This document shows, piece after piece, positions 59,702 through 64,000 of a stretch of DNA of 64,000 nt. A program made the position numbers and the translations under genes. The stretch's first letter is position 1; every line of letters begins with the position of its first letter. The notes beneath the pieces were generated by a model. It saw only the letters and a program-made list of their open reading frames with translations, searched no databases and had not been told where the DNA came from. This stretch comes from Frankiales bacterium (lineage in GTDB: Bacteria; Actinomycetota; Actinomycetes; Mycobacteriales; SCTD01): contig JAODND010000088.1 of assembly GCA_025465465.1 (NCBI GenBank), positions 1-64,000 of the forward strand. Reading direction: 5' to 3'.

Positions 59702-60052
59702 GCCGGCAGCCTGACACGCGGTCGTGGTCGTCGTGCTCGTGGCGGAGGTGGTCCTCGAGTACTCGAACTACGCGATACCCCTGTTGAACGGTCAAGCCGA
59801 GCACGCTGCACAGCAGCTTGGGTCGATCGGGCTAAGCAACAAGCCAGCCTTGAAGCTCCGCGCCGACTGGCCCTTGATGATGGCGACGCACCTCATGCGT
59901 GGCGCGCCACGGACGCGCAGCGCAGCGTTCGGGTCGGTGTCAGATGACCCTGAACGAGGGTTGGCGGGACCGTCGTGAATGCGCAAGTGATCGGATGACC
60001 AGCCGGAGGTGGCTCTCGCACCGATCGAGGGGAGTGCCGAGGCGCAGTACAG
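59702..60052. other. gene-poor segment between the ABM gene and a secreted protein gene
   Basis: No convincing gene. Two overlapping short reading frames exist (59724-59978 on + and 59792-59986 on -), but neither has a recognisable domain or Shine-Dalgarno sequence. A CGAGTACTCG palindrome occurs near 59756. Base composition looks slightly less GC-rich than surrounding genes. Confidence 0.4.
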
Positions 60053-60535
60053 CTAGCTAGCCGCGGACGGTCCGCGTCCGAGGCCCGCGCAAGCCTCGTA
60101 GCCGTCATACGACTTGCAACTGGGCGTCGCCGTCGTGGTCGTGCTCGTCCAGGTCGGAGTAGAGCTCGCAGGAGGCCCGTAGTAAGTACCGGGTGGCTTA
60201 CTCGGCTCGGCGTACGGCGCGGGCAAATCACCAGGCGGATCGTTCCCACCGAGGGACCCTGCATTCGCCAGGGTGGCTGGTGAGTACTTTGGCGCCGGGC
60301 CGATCGGGGAGATCGTCACGGCGGAAGGACCCACCGCACCAGGCATCTGGGCCGGCGACGTCGCCGAGGTGCCGTTCGAAGCGGACACGACTGGTGGTGA
60401 GTTCCCGGCAGTGCCGGGGTTACTCACGGGCGTTGATGCTGCCGGAACCTGTTGCAGCCCGATCCCGACAGCGCCAGCTGTCGCAATGAGGGCGCCCATG
60501 CCGATTGCCGCCATGACCCGTCGTTGTTGACGCAT
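60053..60535 (-). CDS. exported Pro/Ser/Thr-rich protein
   Basis: A 160-residue protein. After MRQQRRVMAAIGMG comes a hydrophobic segment (ALIATAGAVGIGLQQV), a signal peptide or membrane anchor, then a low-complexity region rich in Pro, Ser, Thr, Ala and Gly with PPASSTPTWTSTTTTATPS, and a C-terminal two-Cys segment PSCKSYDGYEACAGLG. Start ATG 60535 is preferred. No family recognised. It sits in the patch between the two tRNA-Ser genes. Confidence 0.55.
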   Translation of the reverse strand: MRQQRRVMAAIGMGALIATAGAVGIGLQQVPAASTPVSNPGTAGNSPPVVSASNGTSATSPAQMPGAVGPSAVTISPIGPAPKYSPATLANAGSLGGNDPPGDLPAPYAEPSKPPGTYYGPPASSTPTWTSTTTTATPSCKSYDGYEACAGLGRGPSAAS

Positions 60536-60900
60536 TTGCAACCCCCAGGCTCGCGTCAGCGTTGACGCGGACATCGCCGTGAGGTGAGGTGTATCCCTCT
60601 TTCGGGGAGTAGGTCTCCTCGAACCTGCAAATGGTCTGCGGACTACCCGAAGTAGTCAGACGTACTGACGTCGCCTGGCGGGACAAGATTTCCGCAAAGG
60701 CGTCGCGCGCACCGTAATTCCCGCTCTGACCGACCCCTGTTGATCTCGCAACTGGTCAGGATCCAGTGCGCACCAGGCCCAAGGTGTTTCGGGCCGACGT
60801 GCCCCTGTCCGGCGTCCAGGTGGTCGACGATGAGTTGACCGAACCGTTCTCCGGTTTGTCTTCCTGCGGCGGGGGTCGCGAGATTGCGCGGTGCAACAAA

Positions 60901-60930
60901 CGGGCGGCAACTCTGGTGAGTCACCGCCCG
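60901..60930 (-). terminator. second terminator-like hairpin after tRNA-Ser(GGA)
   Basis: CGGGCGG pairs with CCGCCCG, extended by ACTC/GAGT across a CA mismatch. On the minus strand it is followed by GTTTGTT, a modest T-run. Confidence 0.6.
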
Positions 60931-60958
60931 AAGTCGTTGCGATGATCAAGTCACTGTT

Positions 60959-60981
60959 CTCGAACCCCTCGAAGGTTCGAG
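60959..60981 (-). terminator. hairpin directly after tRNA-Ser(GGA)
   Basis: Perfect 8-bp stem CTCGAACC / GGTTCGAG with a 7-nt loop, 12 bp after the tRNA 3' end. May aid termination or 3' processing. Confidence 0.5.
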
Positions 60982-60992
60982 CAGCAGGGATC

Positions 60993-61081
60993 TGGCGGAG
61001 GATGCGAGATTCGAACTCGCGAGGGGTTGCCCCCAACACGCTTTCCAAGCGTGCGCCATAGGCCAACTAGGCGAATCCTCC
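60993..61081 (-). tRNA. tRNA-Ser (anticodon GGA)
   Basis: Minus-strand cloverleaf: acceptor GGAGGAT / ATCCTCC, anticodon stem CACGC with loop TTGGAAA, long variable arm, T arm CGCGAG-TTCGAAT-CTCGC in part, discriminator G and encoded CCA. Reads UCC/UCU codons. Confidence 0.95.
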
Positions 61082-61137
61082 GCCGGACAATCTACAGGGC
61101 CGGATCGCCGGCGTCGGGGGTCGCACTACAGTGGCCG

Positions 61138-61231
61138 CAGACCCCTCGTGCGGCGCCCATCTCGCTGAACTCCCCCAGGGCCGGAAGGCAGCAAGGGCAG
61201 GCGGGCTCTGAGCGGGTGCGCGGGGGGTCCT
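61138..61231 (+). ncRNA. ffs: signal recognition particle RNA (small bacterial type)
   Basis: Contains the domain IV core with the GGAA tetraloop and asymmetric loop, GGGCCGGAAGGCAGCAAGGG at about 61178-61197, flanked by complementary ends near GACCCC and GGGGTC. It lies between tRNA-Ser and dnaX, a conserved actinobacterial position. Ends estimated from the terminal pairing. Confidence 0.92.
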
Positions 61232-61250
61232 CAGTCTTTTGGAGGTGCGC

Positions 61251-63068
61251 GTGAGCCTGGCTCTGTACCGCAAGTACCGCCCCGGCACCTTCGCCGAGGT
61301 CAAGGGCCAGGAGCACGTCACCGGTCCGCTGCAGCAGGCGCTGCGCAACGGCAAGGTCCACCACGCCTACCTGTTCAGCGGCCCGCGCGGGTGCGGCAAG
61401 ACCTCCAGCGCCCGCATCCTGGCGCGGTCGCTGAACTGCGAGAAGGGCCCGACGCCGGACCCCTGCGGGGTCTGCGACAGCTGCGTCGCGCTGGCCCCCA
61501 ACGGCCCCGGCTCGCTCGACGTCGTGGAGATCGACGCGGCCTCGCACGGTGGTGTCGACGACGCCCGTGACCTGCGCGAGCGGGCCTTCTACGCGCCGGT
61601 CGCCAGCCACTACAAGATCTACATCATCGACGAGGCGCACATGGTCTCGAGGGAGGGCTTCAACGCCCTGCTCAAGCTCGTCGAGGAGCCGCCGGAGTTC
61701 CTGCGCTTCGTCTTCGCGACGACCGAGCCCGAGAAGGTGCTCGCCACCATCCGCTCGCGCACCCACCACTACCCGTTCCGCCTGATGCCGCGCCGCGAGC
61801 TCACCGACCTGCTGCAGTCGGTGGTGGACCAGGAGGGCATCGCCGTCGACCCCACGGTCCTGCCGCTGGTCGTCCGCGCTGCCGCCGGATCCGCCCGTGA
61901 CGGGCTATCGATCCTCGACCAGGTGCTCGCCTCGGCGGGTCCGGCCGGTGTGACCCGGGACGACGCCGCGCAGCTGCTCGGTGTCACGCCCGACAGCCTG
62001 CTCGACGACGTCCTCGACGCGTTCGCGGCTCGCGACGGGGCCTCGGTGTTCGCCACTGTCGACCGGGTCATGGAAAACGGCCACGACCCGCGCCGGTTTG
62101 CGGCCGACGTCCTCGAACGGCTCCGTGACCTGGTCGTCCTCGATGCTGTTCCTGAGGCCGGCGACAAGGGTCTGCTCGACTGCCCACCCGATCAGCTGAC
62201 TGCCATGGCCCGCCAAGCCGCATCCCTTGGTACGGCGGGGATCTCGCGCGCGGCGGACCTGTTCCACGACGGACTCACCGAGATGCGGGGTACGACGAGC
62301 CCGCGACTGCTGCTGGAGCTCATCTGCGCGCGGGTGCTGCTGCCTGCTGCCTCGCTCGGGGACGCGGCGGTGCTGTCGCGCGTGGAGCGCATCGAGCGGC
62401 GACTGGAGATCACGGGCGACACCGCACCGTCTCCGACCGCGGCGCCTCGTCCCGTCACGCCTACTCCGGTGGCTCCCGTGCCACCCCCGGCTCCGGAGTC
62501 GCCCGCCTGGCCGACCGCCGCGGTGCCCGGCACCCCTGAGCCCGTCGCCACCCCCGAGCCCGAGCCGGTCCCCGAGCCACCGGCTGCGGCCGGAGGACTG
62601 GACGCCACCGCCATACGTCGGTCGTGGGACGCGGTCCTCGAGGACGTCAACGGACGCAAGCGGACGACGAAGGCACTGCTGCTCAATGCCCAGGTCCTCG
62701 ACGTTCAGGGCAAGGCGGTGACCCTCGGGTTCACGACGGCGGCACTCGCACGCACCTTCCAGCTGGGCACCAACGAGGCGGCCCTCAAGGAGTCGCTGCA
62801 GGCGGTCCTCGGCCTCGACGCCACGCTCGTCATCACCACTGCCACCGGCGGCGAGGCCACAGGTCCGGGTCCTGCCGCCGCGCCCGTGGCGGCGGCATCG
62901 GTCGCGGAGGCGCCGACCGTCCCGGCGTACGAGGGACTGGCGCCCGGTGACGAGATCGAGCCGGAGGACCCCGACAACCCGCAGGGCGAGCGCATCGGCG
63001 GCGGCGGCGAGGACGCCGCGATCGCGCTGCTCAAGGACCAGCTCGGCGGCACCGTCCTCGACCAGTGA
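61251..63068 (+). CDS. dnaX: DNA polymerase III gamma/tau subunit
   Basis: A clamp-loader subunit of 605 residues. ALYRKYRPGTFAEVKGQEHV opens the AAA+ domain, with Walker A GPRGCGKTSSARILARSLNC, a zinc-binding Cys cluster (CGVCDSC), VEIDAASHGGVDDARDLRE, and Walker B IYIIDEAHMVSREGFNALLKLVEEPP, plus the sensor FATTEPEKVLATIRSRT. After about residue 390 a Pro-rich linker leads to the tau C-terminal domain (RSWDAVLEDVNGRKRTTKALLLNAQVL) that contacts the polymerase. GTG 61251 has GGAGG 6 nt upstream. No slippery A-rich site for a gamma frameshift was noticed. Confidence 0.96.
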   Translation: MSLALYRKYRPGTFAEVKGQEHVTGPLQQALRNGKVHHAYLFSGPRGCGKTSSARILARSLNCEKGPTPDPCGVCDSCVALAPNGPGSLDVVEIDAASHGGVDDARDLRERAFYAPVASHYKIYIIDEAHMVSREGFNALLKLVEEPPEFLRFVFATTEPEKVLATIRSRTHHYPFRLMPRRELTDLLQSVVDQEGIAVDPTVLPLVVRAAAGSARDGLSILDQVLASAGPAGVTRDDAAQLLGVTPDSLLDDVLDAFAARDGASVFATVDRVMENGHDPRRFAADVLERLRDLVVLDAVPEAGDKGLLDCPPDQLTAMARQAASLGTAGISRAADLFHDGLTEMRGTTSPRLLLELICARVLLPAASLGDAAVLSRVERIERRLEITGDTAPSPTAAPRPVTPTPVAPVPPPAPESPAWPTAAVPGTPEPVATPEPEPVPEPPAAAGGLDATAIRRSWDAVLEDVNGRKRTTKALLLNAQVLDVQGKAVTLGFTTAALARTFQLGTNEAALKESLQAVLGLDATLVITTATGGEATGPGPAAAPVAAASVAEAPTVPAYEGLAPGDEIEPEDPDNPQGERIGGGGEDAAIALLKDQLGGTVLDQ

Positions 63069-63090
63069 TCGACGGCGAGTTCTGAGCGCC

Positions 63091-63753
63091 TCAGCGGTCC
63101 CGATCCACCTGAATGTCTCCGTCGATCATGCGCGGCCGCCCCTGCCACGCACGGCGGGCGAGATAGCCGCCGAGCACCGCCGACGTGATGACCCCCGCGA
63201 CACCGGCGAAGGCCAGGGGCGACGACGGGTCGTCGAGGGACGCACCGATCGCGGTGTAGGAGAAGGCCCGCGGCAGCGTGCCGAGCGCGGTCCCCAGTGC
63301 CAGGTCGCGGCGGGTGACGCCGAGCGCGCCGAAGGCATAGGACAGCGGTGCGTCCGGGATGCCCGGCGCCAACCGCTGCACGACCACCGCCTCGAACCCG
63401 AGGTGCTCGATCGTCGAGACCCGCGGGCCGAGCACCTCGGTCGCTCCGTCGTACCCGGCCTTGTTGCCGATCTCTCTGCTGATCAGGGCGGACAGCACCG
63501 CACCGACGACGGCCGTCACCGTGCCGGTGCCGGCGCCGAAGAGCAGACCGCCGGTGCCGGCCAGCACCGGCCCGGGAAACATGGCGGCACCCAGGAGCGC
63601 GGACAGCACGACCCACACCACCGGCGCCCAGGGGCCGGTCCGGTGCACCGCATCGCGCAGCTGGTGGGCGTCGACCACGTGCAACACGTAGAGCAGCACC
63701 GGGGCCACCGTGATCACCGCGACCAGCACGGCGAGGCGGAGCCGGGGTGTCAC
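63091..63753 (-). CDS. VTT-domain (TVP38/TMEM64-like) membrane protein
   Basis: A 220-residue membrane protein with about five or six helices. [41 protein letters not shown] (quoted in part) is the VTT core, followed by [36 protein letters not shown] and a terminal hydrophobic pair. VTT proteins are related to DedA and to lipid scramblases. Start GTG 63753. Divergent from ybaB. Confidence 0.85.
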   Translation of the reverse strand: MTPRLRLAVLVAVITVAPVLLYVLHVVDAHQLRDAVHRTGPWAPVVWVVLSALLGAAMFPGPVLAGTGGLLFGAGTGTVTAVVGAVLSALISREIGNKAGYDGATEVLGPRVSTIEHLGFEAVVVQRLAPGIPDAPLSYAFGALGVTRRDLALGTALGTLPRAFSYTAIGASLDDPSSPLAFAGVAGVITSAVLGGYLARRAWQGRPRMIDGDIQVDRDR

Positions 63754-63794
63754 CCGGCAACCGTAGGCTGGGGGGCGTACGAGAGGAGGCCCCG

Positions 63795-64000
63795 GTGGCC
63801 AAGGGCAAGAGGGGGCCGACGCCTCCGCGTGGCGCTCCAGGTGGTCAGGCCAACATGCAGGCGCTGCTGAAGCAGGCACAGGCGATGCAGGCGCAGATGG
63901 CCGAGGCGCAGGAGAAGCTGGCCTCGACCGAGCTGACCGGCACCGCCGGCGGCGGCCTCGTCACCGCCACGGTCAGCGGGACCGGTGAGGTGCTCGCCCT
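63795..64000 (+). CDS. ybaB: YbaB/EbfC nucleoid-associated protein (5' part)
   Basis: The first 68 codons are in the window. After a Lys/Pro/Gly-rich start, [47 protein letters not shown] matches the YbaB helix-strand core (quoted as one region but read in segments). GTG 63795 follows GAGAGGAGG. The dnaX-ybaB order normally continues with recR beyond the window. Confidence 0.9.
   Translation, partial: MAKGKRGPTPPRGAPGGQANMQALLKQAQAMQAQMAEAQEKLASTELTGTAGGGLVTATVSGTGEVLA

Larger units (their letters stand above)
60536..60992. other. gene-poor segment upstream of the second tRNA-Ser
   Basis: No convincing gene. A 93-codon frame (60643-60924, minus) lacks recognisable domains and starts inside a hairpin. 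The right end contains two hairpins (60959-60981 and 60901-60930) that can terminate the tRNA transcript on the minus strand. Confidence 0.45.

Noticed and set aside
59724..59978. 84-codon + strand frame downstream of the ABM start
   Set aside because: No Shine-Dalgarno sequence, no domain, and overlapping frames on both strands are equally open.
60643..60924. 93-codon minus-strand frame between the tRNA genes
   Set aside because: Begins within a terminator-like hairpin and shows no recognisable domain or ribosome-binding site.
59304..61081. Integrated element bounded by att repeats at the tRNA-Ser genes
   Set aside because: No duplicated tRNA 3' segment and no integrase gene found in the interval.

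Overview
The window is GC-rich, tightly packed actinobacterial chromosome. Overlapping ATGA/GTGA start-stop junctions and GTG starts are common. Marker genes point the same way: gpgS beside a FolP2-type dihydropteroate synthase, TadA with its actinobacterial partner proteins, a HelD-type helicase, and the order tadA - tRNA-Ser - tRNA-Ser - ffs - dnaX - ybaB. I cannot name the genus. No complete mobile element and no CRISPR array was seen.

About 1.5-27 kb is a phosphate-acquisition island. It holds four secreted PF04185-type phosphoesterases, one of them fused to a beta-propeller, and a pstB-C-A-S operon. The operon runs on into an 895-residue binding-protein-like surface protein and a sortase-like protein that has lost its catalytic His and Cys. 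A second surface operon follows, with a PstS-like protein and two paralogous exported proteins, then a glycerophosphodiesterase, ppk-ppx and an orphan OmpR-type regulator whose receiver lacks the phospho-acceptor Asp. Nine sites in this stretch look like actinobacterial PHO boxes (two direct 11-bp units related to GTTCACC). Each lies 28-84 bp before a start codon of one of these transcription units, so the island probably forms one PhoP-like regulon. A 15-residue Lys-rich micro-ORF and a three-helix-bundle protein lie between ppk and the regulator.

From 27 to 34.6 kb there are metabolic genes: folE, gpgS-folP2-dioxygenase-like-ferredoxin reductase, an exported beta-propeller protein, and a pirin-RibD-like-thioesterase operon. 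From 34.8 to 42.5 kb lies a signalling operon: a 1637-residue soluble hybrid kinase with nine 92-residue poly-HAMP repeats, a response regulator, and an RsbW-kinase-like/GAF/PP2C phosphatase. From 42.5 to 48.7 kb a TetR regulator with twin palindromic operators faces a leucine-degradation operon (carboxylase beta and alpha, HMG-CoA lyase, acyl-CoA dehydrogenase).

From 48.7 to 58.6 kb are a HelD-type helicase, an M23 peptidase, a BNR protein with an LASTG sorting signal, RarD, MurB, two unknowns and the tadA cluster. From 58.6 kb to the end are a nitroreductase, two tRNA-Ser genes flanking a gene-poor patch, the SRP RNA, dnaX, a VTT-domain membrane protein and the start of ybaB.
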